A stretch of DNA of 64,000 bases from Ixodes scapularis. Taxonomy: Eukaryota > Arthropoda > Arachnida > Ixodida > Ixodidae. Made by a program: the position numbers and the translations under genes. The DNA lies in the NCBI RefSeq assembly GCF_016920785.2, contig NW_024609839.1, positions 25,483,085 through 25,547,084 of the forward strand, in the 5' to 3' direction. A model generated the notes under the pieces. That model searched no databases, was not told the DNA's origin, and saw only the letters and a program-made list of their open reading frames with translations. Of the stretch, positions 1 through 13,700 are shown one piece after another. Positions within the stretch are counted from its first letter, which is position 1. Each line of letters begins with the position of its first letter.

Positions 1-1588
1 AGACCGGAGGACCATGGCCCGTCAATTCCAGCGCTGAAATGCGCTGGAATTGACGTAACGTTAGGCACATCGTTGCACTTTGAGGTCTAACTTTATCGAC
101 CGGTACGCGCAGCTGTTTGACGTGAGGGGGCACTCGAGTATGCGCTAGCCTTACATTAGGCCTAACGTTATGCCTCACGTTAGGCCTAACTTTAGGCCTA
201 ATGTTACGCTTTGAGGTCTAACGTCGTTAACAGGTATCCGCATGCAGCTAGGGCGATAATGATGATCAGAGGATGCGTGATATCAGAACGCGCCGCGCCG
301 AGCTTCGCACTCCCGTCGAAGCCTCACCCAGCGGCTCAACAGTCACGGGTGAGCCAGGGCGGTCTGCGCGCGCACCGCCGCACTTCCTGGCGGCGTTCCG
401 GCCGCTTCTGCTCGTCTCGGCGCCGAGAAACATGGCGGCGCCTTAGCATCTATATCGTCGGCGGCAGCATGCTCGGCAGTGGTGAAACGTGGACGTCCAT
501 CGTTGTCAAAACTCCGAATACACAACGGGCGGAACGAGCAGCCGCGCAACACGCTAGGAGACAGAACGAAGTCATTCGAAAGCGTGACGCGAAAGCGGAT
601 CGCGAATAAAATCATTTCAAGTGGTACGAAGCATCTATATCGACGGCGGCCGCAACCTCGGCAGTAGCGAAACATGGCTCTCCACGCCAGTAAACCGCAG
701 ACGAGCTAAAGGAGCGTACATTAGTCCTTTCGCATTCTTAACAAATAAAATGCTTAGGTGTCCTCGGATTTTTTTTTTTTTTTTTTGCGATTACCGCTTT
801 ATAGAAAGAAAAACTATGGCAAGTTTATTCAGTTCTTAACAATAGGAAGTAATCTAAGTAGAATTTAGCGAAAGCAGAAAAATCGTTTTATGACCCCTTT
901 AAAAGATGTTACCACGGTTCGAAGTGAAACTTTACTGGTCGGGAAACTTCGGCGGTTTCCGTATTTAGCTATTGAAAGTGTTCCTAGTTCGTTTCCTAGT
1001 TCGTTGTTCGGCATTTTTATCGGCAAATGTTGCAATCTCATCGGCTATAAAGTGATAAGAATGAGCTCGGGACCCATCACAACCCGCCTTTCTAGAGCTA
1101 TCCGCGTCTATACCACAGTGTGTCCACATAAAAGGCAATAATTTATGTAAAAATAAAAATAACCTGTTCGCAATTTTTTGTCAGGTCGATAGTTTTTTGA
1201 AGCAGATGTACCGTCCTCAAATATTCTTAATCATATGACCCTTAGGTGTCAACTATAGGTGGTGTTCCTAATCCTCCATCTTCTCGTTGGGTCTGTAGGG
1301 TTTTGGGAGAGAGAATAGACGCCCACAGCGATTTTGTCTGCACTATCTTCCCCAAACCAAGGGCCATTCGTTAGGTACTCGGAGCTATACGATGATGGAT
1401 TGACTCAAAAAGTGTACAGCCTGCCTCTGTTACTTAAATTATTCCCCAGGAAAAACGTTTTCATTGCGCGACGACAATATTATAAACCAGGAAATTTAAA
1501 GACCGTAATGCGAGCTGTCTTTGTTTGACAACTTGTACTTTCCTGATACTGCACTCAGGGAAACACAGCGTCATAAAGAATGACTCAC
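1..1588. other. Intron downstream of exon 20, with small repeats
   Basis: No coding exon is recognisable on either strand. It holds three TTAGGCCTAA palindromes (156-165, 180-189, 192-201), a repeated TTTGAGGTCTAAC motif near 78 and 209, a diverged direct repeat (446-500 and 628-680, both starting CATCTATATCG and containing CGAAACATGG-like text), and a poly-T run near 770-786. Short open frames here look accidental. Confidence 0.5.
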
Positions 1589-1755
1589 CTTAAGTTATCT
1601 CCTCCTTCAGAAATGTCATATTCGAGTCCTAAATCATCCTCGACGACGTGATCCTTCAGATGCGCTCGCTCCAGCGCCTTCCAGACAGCGTCATCCAAGT
1701 GCTCATCAAAAGGGTCCAGGTTCCAGCGTAACGTTCCAGCAAACAACACTGGGTC
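1589..1755 (-). CDS. ABCC exon 20 (NBD2 before the signature)
   Basis: Acceptor TTTTTAAAAACAATCAG, donor TTAAG|GTGAGT, 55 codons plus two bases. Reads DPVLFAGTLRWNLDPFDEHL, then a helix DDAVWKALERAHLKDHV, ending LEYDISEGGDNL. This runs to just before the NBD2 signature (SxGQ). I searched bases 1-1588 on the minus strand for the expected signature and Walker B and found none, so the final exon or exons lie outside the window. Confidence 0.97.
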
Positions 1756-4700
1756 CTGATTGTTTTTAAAAAAAGATATAGTGCATGAAATGAGAAATTC
1801 TGTGGTGATATCTGTCTTTTATGGCGCTCTTTGTTCAAAAATAGAAATTAAAGTGAGTTAAAGAAAATACTGTCAAATTGCAATCACTGGCGCCTGCCCG
1901 CCTTGAGGACAATATTTTCATTGTCCCTGACGCCTGCTTTTCGACGTCCCCAAAGTAAGTTCGAAAGGCCCTCGAAAATGTTAAATTGACTAAAACTATG
2001 CTTTTAAATTTCAAAGATTATTACAATCACAAGCATCTCATTAGCCTCCAGAAAACCTAAAATATTGCGACTTCAGAATGCTACATATTTTAGACGCAAA
2101 TTTATTTGACAAGCGAGCAGTTTAATGTTACTCATGATTCTAAAGGGGAGACGAACGGACAACAACGGGACAAACACACACAGTTGATTCATCTGGGTTT
2201 GCCACCTTGCCGTCCGTTAGTCTCCGGTTTAGAATCATGTGTAACGTTAGTCAGCTTGCTTGCACAACAATTTTGCCTTCTACCAGAATGTAAAGTTGCA
2301 AACAGACGCGCACCAAAACCGCGTCGCATCGGACCGCCGCGTGACGTAACTATTGAAACCACTAGCGACAGCGACGACTGTCATGGTAACGCTCCTCAGC
2401 GGCTTGAAGCCACGCAATGTTTTCTCACATCTGCTTCACACTTTTAATTAGCTGTTGAGGCCAAAACGCACAGTTGTGTTTTTAAGCGTTTGAGTGCATT
2501 TGACTGCGTTGAGACGGCGAGTAACCAAAATATCTCTTCCTCCTACCCTCCTACGCCACGTGCCAACCTACTCGCTGAATGAATCGGCTGCGGCCATTCA
2601 AATGAAACACGGATGGCCCGGTGAGGAGCAGACGTTTCTTGACTCAACGCAGTCGAACGCAGTCAAAGGCACTGAGACGCAGCTTTATAAGGGCCTTTAA
2701 AAATCACGCGCTGTATCAATACGACATGAGAAACGAGGCGTGTACACCTCGCCCCCCCCCCCCCCCTTTCCCGCTCTCCCAAACTTCATCACTGGTAGAT
2801 CCAAGCATCGCCGCCTAGCTCACGAAAACGTTGCCGACAGCGCATTTTGCACCGTCTCAAGCACAACGAACGCGAAGCTATGCGGAGCACAAGTTCATCT
2901 GCTCCGTTTGCAGGGATTGTGAAGACGCCAAAACGTCAAGCTCCGATTGACTCCGATTACAGGATAGTGGGTAGAACTCAAAGCAAGCTACCTTGAGCGT
3001 CTCCTCACAACTATTCTTAAATCAAAGCCGATCAGAGCTCGGCGTTCTCAGGTCACCGCGATCCCCTGCTTAACAACCTTCCGATCTGTATAGCAGGCGG
3101 CGGCGCCAAGACGCCCGCGTCTGCCGCTTTGCTGCGTACTCTCGTCGAGCTTCACCCTATATGTTTGCCGCTTAGGGATGGACGGGAATCATCTTACGAC
3201 GGCACCATGCGCAGATCTTCTAGGTTGTATTGGCTGTGCACATGGCGTCATCTATGTACCTGAGGAATGATGGTCATCTTCTGGCGAAGATCGTGCAATC
3301 CAATCTTCGTGATGTCCACGTTGTCCACAACTATGGACCCTGTCTTGGCTTCGATCATCCTGAAGAGCGCAAGGGCAAGGGTGGACTTGCCGGCACCGGT
3401 CCTGCCCACAATACCAATCTGAAACGAATACACCTGTCACTCCAATACTTCGCGGAGGCGCGGTCGATTGGTCATCTTCATTTAGGTTCGTCTATTTGAC
3501 AATGAAGTCAAAACAGCACGGTTGAATATGGCTCATTGGTTGGACACGAGACCTGCGACATCGCTTGACAGGCACTCGGGGACAGGCAGTGTGGCCCGAT
3601 ATATCTGTTAACGATTGTGACCCATGGTGGAGGGAATCGCCAAGATCTAGCATTGTATGCACGCAGCACCAACACAAGCATTGATTGACACGTTGTTGTG
3701 ATAACTAAAGAAGAGGCATTGGGCAGCACGAACCTGAGCCAGAACTCGTGGCAGCTTGTTATAACACGTGTTCTAGTACTAGAACTTGATAACCGAAAGG
3801 GCGAAACTTTAGAAATGTTCGCTGTTTTAGTTCTTAGTTTTGGTGATAAGATCTAAATTTTAGGAATTTATTTACTGGCTCAAAGTCTTGCCCTTTTTGG
3901 GATTGGAGGTACAGCTACAACAAACTTACGATTTTCAGAACGCAGCGCGTGTTGCCGTAAAGTGACGAGATTTCACGACATATACTGTTTCTGGATGAGT
4001 ACCTTACTTTGAGTCACCTTTTGTCCGCCTTGTGCTTGGAAGTTGACGTGACGCAGGACAGGATCAGCGTCGTCGCCATAAGATACGCTGTAGTCCGTAA
4101 AGGTGAGGTCACCCCGAGAGGGCCATTCGACCGCGGGCTCCATCTCCGAATTTCTCCAGGGTGCCTAAATTCAAACGACGTACACTTTCTAAGCTCCAAG
4201 TAAAAAACTCATGGCATTGAGCAAATTCTAGTCCTACGAAAGATTCCGGAGCATAAGGGCCTTCGCAGCACGCTACAATCACGCACTCGTTATCTCGATG
4301 CACTCATATAACTCCAAAGCCGACAGGGCGGAGGAGGCGCTTTTTTGGGCCAGTCATACCTAGATGTTTTGCCGCATGATCACGCTCCCGCTCATACCCA
4401 CGTGTAGAAAGTGAGGTCAGGTCATAACGAAGAAAGGCGATTGGCCGGTCTGGTGTGCCCGTAGCTCGTACCGCGCTGCGGAGTGTAGAAGGGCCTCGTC
4501 CCACCGGGCAGACAAGCGACAAACAGTGAAGGCAGACACGTCGCAGGCACGTTGTTGGCGATTCTTATATTAAGTCTACATGTTGACGACTGGCCTCAAA
4601 AGAACATGTTTATGAACAAGAGATACTCAGTCACAAACCAGTTACAGGTTCCTTGCCGTATAATGGAAATGATCAGCGGTAACAACCGAGGCGCCTCCAC

Positions 4701-7700
4701 TCTGCAGCACACGGACTACACACAATCACACTGCTTACTCTTCAGAACGTCAGGTGGCGTTGCACTGTCACGTAACGTTATAGCCACCAAAAGCCGTGAC
4801 ATCACAATATCACCTCACGGTGTCACGTGATGCCTCATGGCACAGTGTAACGCGGCGTTTAGCGGAGAAGATTTATGCGATAAGTTTAGCGGAAAGGTTT
4901 TTCAGCCGCGACGATGGTACACGAATCACGCCCGGAGACCCGAGGCGAAAAGTCGCGAATAACGGCTGTCACCTAAGCAAGCTGCTTTCCTTGTCTCCCG
5001 ACAGTATTTGGCGTCGGTCGCGCTGGTGAGACTATATATCAACACCGTTCAAAGCTCCATGGCTCAAATCACGCATCTTGGTTCTAGGCTAAAGAAACTA
5101 ATAACGGTGAAGCTAGTTAACCGCATGACCATTTCGCCTCATTTGATAAAACTCATTCACGTATTTACCTAAGGCATCCTTCTTTAAGGCGACCAATTAA
5201 ACGTTTAACTTCCTGAACTAAACGAGTTTTGCCCGCACAAGTGGATAAACACTCGTGCCCCATCGCACAGCTTGACGTTACATCTACACAGAAATATACG
5301 GAACGACGTTCCGGTATAACTAAAACTGGAATTTATTAGAGTTTTAAGGGAACGCCTAAGGGACCGCGTTGCTTTAACACTTTGTCCGTTTATCTAAACT
5401 TTTACTCACATTTAGTAGGCTTTAAAGCTTCTTAATGTGTATGATTTCAACCGCTGACTAGCAATACTCCAAATTTAGAGTAACTTCGTGGCTCTAGAGC
5501 AACTTTGATTAATATTGACCGCTTCGTAAATCTTTCTTGCACCGCCTGCCACGATAGAAACGCGGCAAGCAGCTGTCTTGCGGGGATTCTATCGGTGCCC
5601 TCTTTTCCAGCGCTCTAAACGTAATCAGCCAACGGACTGGAAACCAAAGAGTAAATTAGAAACACACGATGCGGGAAGCGGTAAAAAAAAAAAAAAGCAG
5701 AAAAATACCTCTTCCGGTAAGTCGAAGTAGTCCATGGCCCTCTCGACTGCCACCATGCTCGCTTCCAGCATAACAAGCATCATGACTGCATACGACACGT
5801 GCTCAGCCAGCTGCGGGATATTCAATGCGACAAGGCTCAGCGTGCGCGGTGATAGCAGCCGCAAGAAATCGATTCGGGAACCTTCTTTATCGTCCTGCAG
5901 AATTATCAAGCCCCAAGTGTTTTGTCTTCTGAAGCTTATTATGTGGTTAGGAAATGCAGAAGTGGGTTAGGCAGGTTTCTTTTAGAAACATTTCATTTCT
6001 TTTTAAGGCCTATTTACTTATACACCGCAGCGCGCCAACTCAGCACCATAGACGAAGTTTTGATTTTAGCTTTATCAGTGTTGTATTGACAGCGCTCCAA
6101 TGCAGGTAAACCCCCTTTGCTTGGTTACACATACAACGCAACGTTAACTCAGCGCCGAGCCAGCACTACCTGTAGCGCTGATGCTGATTAGACTTTGCAT
6201 TATGTTAGCACTGAGATGAATGTGTGAACCAACCTTATCAAAGAAACTGCAGAATTTAGTATTTTCTATGGCATCTCCCTGGGGGTCTAAAAAAGAAAAC
6301 GAGGCATTTCTCGTTTTTACAAAAGGTCGGGTTTAGATAATTAAGCTTCCGTAATCCCACTGTACCATTCGTTGACACCTGTGTCCAATATAATTTCAAT
6401 CAAGGGAGTAAATAAAGAAAATTGTGACTTTGTGACGATATTGAAAGACAAAAAAAGAAAGGTAAAATATTGCCTGGTAAGCAATTTTTACGTCAGTCGC
6501 GATTTTGAGGAGTTCAGTATGATCAATGATTCGCTTAAATTTTCAAATCGTATCATAGAAAATAACATGCACATCTAGAATGGCCCTTTAAAGTTACCAT
6601 ATGAAGATATCTGCATACCTGAGAGGTATCTGTAATAGGTGAGGTTATATATGACCTTATATGAAATTGTTGTATGAGGTGAAATACTAATACTTTTAAC
6701 GGATGACCGGAGTAAAAAGTACGATACAGTTAGTTCTAACACAGGGTCGTCTCATATAAAATAAAATATACATTTGCAATGGCGACATAGGTTATAACAT
6801 GTTACGATACTATGCATGCAACATATATGAATAAATGGCAGGTACTTCCGGCAACAATGTTAAAAGGAACAGTCAATATTTCTTCTTACCAGTGTCACGG
6901 CTCCCACGACCTTCTTTAAACCTCAACCTGTCAAACAGCACGCATTTTGGTATCTAAACTTTCCGTTCTAGCCGTTATCGAGACCATAACGTGTTGCTAA
7001 ATTTGTAGATGCGTCCAAATAAGCGAGGAAGTCTGTTCCCGTTCACACTGTTGCCTATAGTGCATTCCATATATTTGATACATGGTCACATGTGGACTCT
7101 TCGTATCTGAATATACGAAGAGCAAGTGATCCAAAACACGTGTTTGGAGCATCGGAACTTGAGGAAGAGCATGCCAATGAGCAAACAAAAAAGAAAAAGC
7201 CCGATGACGAGGCAGCCAAGCGCGCGTTGCCATTTGTTGAGATCGGGCAATACAAAATCACGTGGACGCACCTGGACGGTTAACAAACGCACGAGGCGAG
7301 CAAGGAGCAGACGAACTTGCAAGCCCTATACTAAACTGCTACATTGTAACCGATCTTGTAAGTAAAAAGTATAACGCAGTTACCCGAAACACGGCGTCGC
7401 TGTTTTGTTTGCTTGTCTTGTTTGTTTTACTCTACAACTGATAAAACACAAAGAAAAGCGAAAAGAAACTTTTAGTGTTTTAGAACCAACTTACATATGG
7501 ATCGTTGTAAGGCGTGCAAGTCGGTGTTCTACGCTAAGGTGCACAAAAATCAAAAGAGGATTCCTGGCCCTATTCGCTTATCAATTCGCGTATCTCTCTA
7601 TGGTTAACTCACCTAACATAAAGATATTGAAGTCACGTGGCCGGCTCCGTGAGGGCAGAACACTAAACGTACCTATAACGTTACAGGCAAATGGTTGCCG

Positions 7701-10700
7701 TAAGTGTGTCGTCTCTTTAATTACAATAAACAAATCTTTGCGCACAAAATAAATTGGTGTACATGTTCAAAATTTAGGTGAAATAAACTGCACTCGTGTA
7801 CTTTAGGAGCGACGTGCAAAGATTTGGGAAAGTTCTTGTTAAGCGAGATATAAAGAAAACTACAAGCAATACTTAGGTCTGCAGGGCGGAATCGGTTGGA
7901 ACGCTAGGTACTTTCTTTCCATGATGCTGGTAACGTGACCTCAAAGGTCAAATTTAAGAGTTTCACTTGGCAAACCAAACCAGGCCATCTGGCACGCCCC
8001 AGCAAGGAATCAATTATTAATTTGGACCACCTGGTGATTATTTGACGTGCCAGCGGAATCTCAATTACGTGGTGCCTTCTCCGCAATAAGCCTCCATCAG
8101 ATTCTAACATACACCATGACCAACCATTCAAACACCGCGGTTACCATTAGGTGTATTATGGAGCAACAAGGCTTCGAGGTGAACGAGCTCGGGCACGAGC
8201 TTGCCGCAGAAATCTCAATTCGGGCAACTTCATCTCATATCTCCAATCCTACAACTCCAAGATATGATTCATAGAACCTCTATGCACAAACAGAGAACCA
8301 ATACGCTCGAAGAGCTCAGAGAAAACAAAACTTTACTAGAAGGTCCCTCTTACATATTAAACAGAGAAGAGAGTACTATGGTGCGCCGGGTTTAGTATCG
8401 AACTTTAATGACCGAACATCTCAAACATTATATAAGCGGCGCAGGAGGCACACCACGATGCAGTGCCTGCAGCCAGTACCGAGTAATGCCGCTCAGCCTT
8501 GGGACTGCACCAATGTAACAGCCAGAAGCAACACTGCAAGATCTTCCAGACACACTCAAGAACGGAAGCTGGGAGCATTGGGGGCTTGCTGCTTCCAGCT
8601 TCCAGGCTCGAGTGCGTCGTCGGCCCCTGTCGGGACCTAAGTAATCCTCCGGCAGCTCCTGGTTCAGCATGCCAAAGACGTGCTGTCTGAGGAGTGGTAA
8701 GACAACAGCCCGGACATGTTTTGGGGTGTAAATAAAACGTTTAGTCTCTCTTTCTTCCTTACCAGATTTGGGGATGGTCACGTAACTTTAAAATCCTCAT
8801 TTAGGGCGAGTTAACTGCCGGACTATATAGCCGCATGGATGAGCAAACCGGCCCTGATATGTTAGGCCAGGGTCACGCTGATTATACATTATACAAAAAA
8901 GAAAACAGTCTGCATACAGATTCTAAGGCGAGTCAACGCGCGAACCGTGATTCGAATGCCGCATGGCAATGAGTTCGACGAGGAACTTGGCACGTGGCAT
9001 TCGAAGCACGGATATTGCGAAGAGTCGTGTTTGTAGACAGTCTTTTGTATTATGTATGAACAGTATGACTTCGGCTTTAGGGGTACTTTGTTGAGCAGTT
9101 TTTATTTGGTCCAAGCATGCAAATGAGGCAGCTAGCAGTGTGTGTATGCAATCGCGAAAGAAACGTGAAACAACCTGCATCGTGTACGTGAGAGTGAGGC
9201 CTGCCATGTTGGCTTCCAGGAAATCTTTTCCTGCCACGGACACCAGGGATGCACCGATGGACAGAAACAGGATCACGACTTGTACAGCAATGATGAGGCA
9301 CCTTTGCACCAGGGATAAGAAAAAATTATCATTAAATTCCAATATTTCTTTAATGCATATGTTTTTATAGGGACACTATATGTACACCAATATGTCTGTG
9401 AAATATAAATGTCATGGTGGCGCCGCGCTGATAGCGTCGCGGTGCCAGCGTGTGGTAATCACCGTTTCAAAAAGGTTCATCTCGACTTCATCAACGTGAT
9501 GGTAGTCACGTGATACATTAAGGCACTTACCACTCTGACGTTACAGACGTTTTACCTATTAAGTTTTACTGGCTTACTGTTCACACAATTACATCCGTTT
9601 ACTTATATACTATAATAATAAATATAAATGAAATCTGGCCATGGTAAAGAGATGGAACGCCACCACATCGTAAGGATCATCATTATTGGTAACGCAAACC
9701 CTTAACATCGAACCCAACTACGTACGCGTCTAGAGCCGCAGAATGTACGTAGCAGTTGATGTTGTCATCCAGAAAACGCTCGAGGATTTCTACGAACGGC
9801 TTGGTGGCTCCGAATGCTCGGATGGACACCGCTCCCGACACCGTCTCGCCGAAGTGAGAGAAGACGGGCGACCGACTGACGGACTGCAGACGTCGCACCT
9901 GACGGAAGGCCGGCAGCGAGGCCACCTGCACAAGATATGTACCGCCTCGATTAAGACTGCACCGTAATCTACGGCCAGCTCGCTAAACTCCATTTCACTC
10001 TCAGCCCGACCGCAGCAGACGCTACGGTCCGGTGGAGACAATTAAGAAGCGTGAGAAGGTCATCGTCACCGCGGTCATCCCGTCTGTGCATTTCCTCTTG
10101 CTTACTAATGGCGAATTCACTGGGCGCTTTTGAGCGCGCCGGGATCAGTTGACCAGATCCAGACTGGAGCATACGATCCGAACGGGGTCGCGCCGCCTAC
10201 GGATCCCCAGTTGAACATGACCACTGCTCAGGGATCGGCGGATGCCTTCCCGTCGTTCAACTGCCCGGAAATCCCCTTTCCGCGGCCGCCGCGGTCGTTT
10301 CGAAGACGTTTTCGGAATCGCGGTGCTAACACGTGTTCGACGCACGAGCGGCAGGAATGGCTCAGGCGCTTCTAGAAAAGATTGCCGGAATGCCTGTAGC
10401 GCCGCAAATACCTTCTCTTCTCCTTAGTGGAAAACGAACCGGCTGTCGAGCCAAGGGGTATGCAAACGGCCATTACAAATTCTTCTGATGTCGAGACAAT
10501 CTAGGAGCCCAGCCCGCGACGTGCTTCTTCTTCTTCTGGGGCGAGATGAGCGAGATCAGACCAGATGCCTTACGAGAAAGGAAGTCACGCATGTGCGCCG
10601 AGGGCTGGCCCGGCTGGCTTCCGGTTGAATCCGCCGAAATCATGGGAACGACTTTTCTCGGATCCAGATCGAGATCTGGAGCGGGAACTAATCCAAAACG

Positions 10701-13700
10701 ACCAGTTAAACACGTCGGTCTCGATCCCGATTGCCCAGTGAAATAGGCTCGCTCCAGAAAAGTCGATCCCAGCGCGCTCCAAAACGACCAGTGGAATTCG
10801 CCATAAGTCAACCACGCAAAGCAAATGCGCCCGATCACGAGCTTTTTTTTTTTTGCGTGATTGGTTTAGCTTTACAATTAGAAAGAGAGCTGATTGCGAT
10901 TCACTTTTGGAACTGCCTGATTCTCTACATCAAATTCTATTGTCGCCTTCGCGGTCGTACTTACGCTGAAACGACCTCGGAGACATAATACAAAGCTCGG
11001 GGTTCACAACGTCTTGTCTTTCTTAAGTTGTCTCCTACTATATAATGAGAGAGAGGTAAAGAAACGTATGACCTGGCAAATTTCAAGCGCCATATCATTG
11101 CTTCGCAAGAACTAAAGTAAAAGGCAACATGACGCGTGAACATCATGGACCACGTACGACTTTTCGTAAACTGTGCGTGGCTATTAGGGCCTTTTTAAAG
11201 TGCGTCTTTCTTCGCACGAATAAAAAAAAATGTACAACGCGGCTTCGGAATATTGAAAACCAACAGGGAGTACAAGTGGGGAATCGTAGGGGAAGGTGAA
11301 GAATCGGGAAAAAGCGTATTCCTCGAAGTGCTCACCGTAAGCCCCAGAAAGAGGAGCACAACGACGCCTACGATGAGGATAAAGTATGCCGACGGAAGGC
11401 AGATGACGACAAACATCAGCGCTAATGCCGCGATGTCGAGCAGGTTCATCGACATAAGAAAGGGCACCTCCTTGTCGATGAGGTCCATGTCGCGGCTGAA
11501 CCTGAAAAGAACAAAGGAAGAACCCTACTGTGAATGACTGAATGAGAACGGTATGGCGGATCTGGGATAGCTGTCTTGCCTCCAGTGCGATCTCCCTACC
11601 TTCGTTAACGCTTTGGGGTTTGGTGAGCTTAAGGTTTTTATCCGCAGCCATGGCATGAAGAAAGGCAACGACGCGTGTTGGAGGCCGGCTATTCGAAAGA
11701 GCCGCCCTGCCGTTTTCACATTGTCACTGGCCAAAGTGTTCTTTAAGTAGTGTTAATTGTTTTCGGGGTTTCTATTTACTGCGATAGCATTCTTTAGCTA
11801 TTGATGCGATAGCATTCTTTATCTAGTTTACCAAGTGTCCGCGGTACGCGATTTAGCTTCGAATGCGCCGTGCGTATAAGTGGTGCTCGTATGTGCCGCG
11901 AGTATGCGGAGGGGCTGCGCGGCGGCGCAGCGCCTCCGCACACACAGGCGCCGCGCTTATGCGGACGGCGTCCTAGAGCTTGTCCTTCAGGTCGTCCGAG
12001 AGGTCGTCCTAAACGTCATCGTTGACGTCGTTCTCTAGGCCGTCTTCCTGGACATCGTCCTAGACGTCGTTTTTTGGGTCGTCCTAGAGGTCGTCCTTGA
12101 GATCGCCCAAGAGGTCGTCCTAGCGGTCATTCTATTAAAGGTGGAACACTATCAATAGTACTATCAATAGTATCGATAGTCGCCCAAAATTTGCTATCGA
12201 TAGTAAAAAAAACTATTGATAGACTATTGATAGTCGACTATCGAAAACCTATCAATAGTACTATCGATAGTCGACTATCGAAAACCTATCGATAGTACTA
12301 TCGATAGTACTATCGATAGTACTATCGATAGTCGACTATCGTCAGTAAACCTAGCGATAGTACTGTCGACGGTTTACCATCGAAAGTTTTGCGACACTAA
12401 TAGTTCGCGTCGCGCCCTCTTCTCTTTTTCTCGCTTTATTTTTTTCAAATAGTACAACTAGCCCAGGCATTTACCATTCCAACTTTGGTTCAGCTTTCAG
12501 TGACGACGAAGACCGGAGTTTGGGAGAAGAGGGGAGTAAGGGAGGCGAGCTGCGGTGTGGCAACTGTGTTCGTTCTAGTGATTAAAACTATCGATAGTAC
12601 TACCGATAGTATCGATAGTCGCCAGAAATCTGACTATCGATAGGAAAAGAACTGTCGGTAGTACTATCGATGGTCGACTATCGAAAACCTATCGATAGTA
12701 CTATCGATAGGTTTTCGATAGCCGACTGTATATGGCTAGGGTTCCATGCATTTTTGGTATCCGTATGCAGAAACAAAATTGCTTGTTAAAGCACTTTATT
12801 GTTTGAAAAGTCATATACGCCAGGTCACCTCGATATTCATTATATTAAAGAAAGACGTTGAAACACATGATCATGGAGAAACTACTGAGAACAATGCGCC
12901 TTCTCCCGCTCGAGTCCGGTGACGTCACTGCTTTAAACAAATAAAATCAGCAGCTTTTGTATATGTACAATACTACATGTACATATTTACTTTGAGCAAA
13001 AGATTTCACCAAAGTTGTAATTGAACCTTTGAGTGTTTATCATAGTGATCACAAAGCAGTTATCACTAGCGTTTCAAAATGATGTATATATACTGTAAAT
13101 AAACATTTGGGGAAGTGATTGTATTTGTCTCTTTGTGAATCGTTTGTGGCGGTGCTGTACAGCTTCGCTCGCCAACCACCTACAGTGAGTGGAATGGCTC
13201 AAGATTTTATTTTTAAACAGATTTGGTGTTATCGGTATTTATTTTTGTTGGCGTACAAAAATATGAGAAACAATTGAAATAAAACCGGACACGCGGTCAT
13301 GGGACTACCCTATTTCCAGGAAACATGCTCATGGCCTGAATACATAGAAAACGTTCTGGTATTGATAAGGAAAGGAAAGCAAGCAATAATTGTGGTATCC
13401 CCTTCCCAGCCCCCCCCCCCCCCCAAAAAAAAAAAAAAAAAAAAAAAATTAGCTTGGTGGTTCGTCCCGCTGGCTGTGACCCTTGTCGCGTACTCTCATA
13501 AAACTTGAAGAGTAAGTGAGTAGGTCGATTTTGGCATCTTAATGCAATGTTTTTGTAGACGTCACATCACCTTTTTTAGGTGAAGGGTGGTGTTGCTCGA
13601 CGCTTTGGTAAACACTCCTTAATAATTCAGGTGCTGGCTTTAGCCAACTCCCAGATTTGTTTATGCTTATCGGATAAGAATATCCCGGAGCAGGCTAAAG

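Noticed and set aside
150..216. Telomere-like TTAGGC repeats
   Set aside because: The text is TTAGGCCTAA palindromes, only three copies and not head-to-tail, so not telomeric.
343..675. Possible final exon of the ABCC gene near the left edge
   Set aside because: No signature (SxGQ), Walker B or H-loop text in any minus-strand frame of bases 1-1588.
10130..10375. A host exon in the CpG-rich block of intron 14-15
   Set aside because: No recognisable domain and no need for an exon, because exons 14 and 15 join in phase with the expected family sequence.
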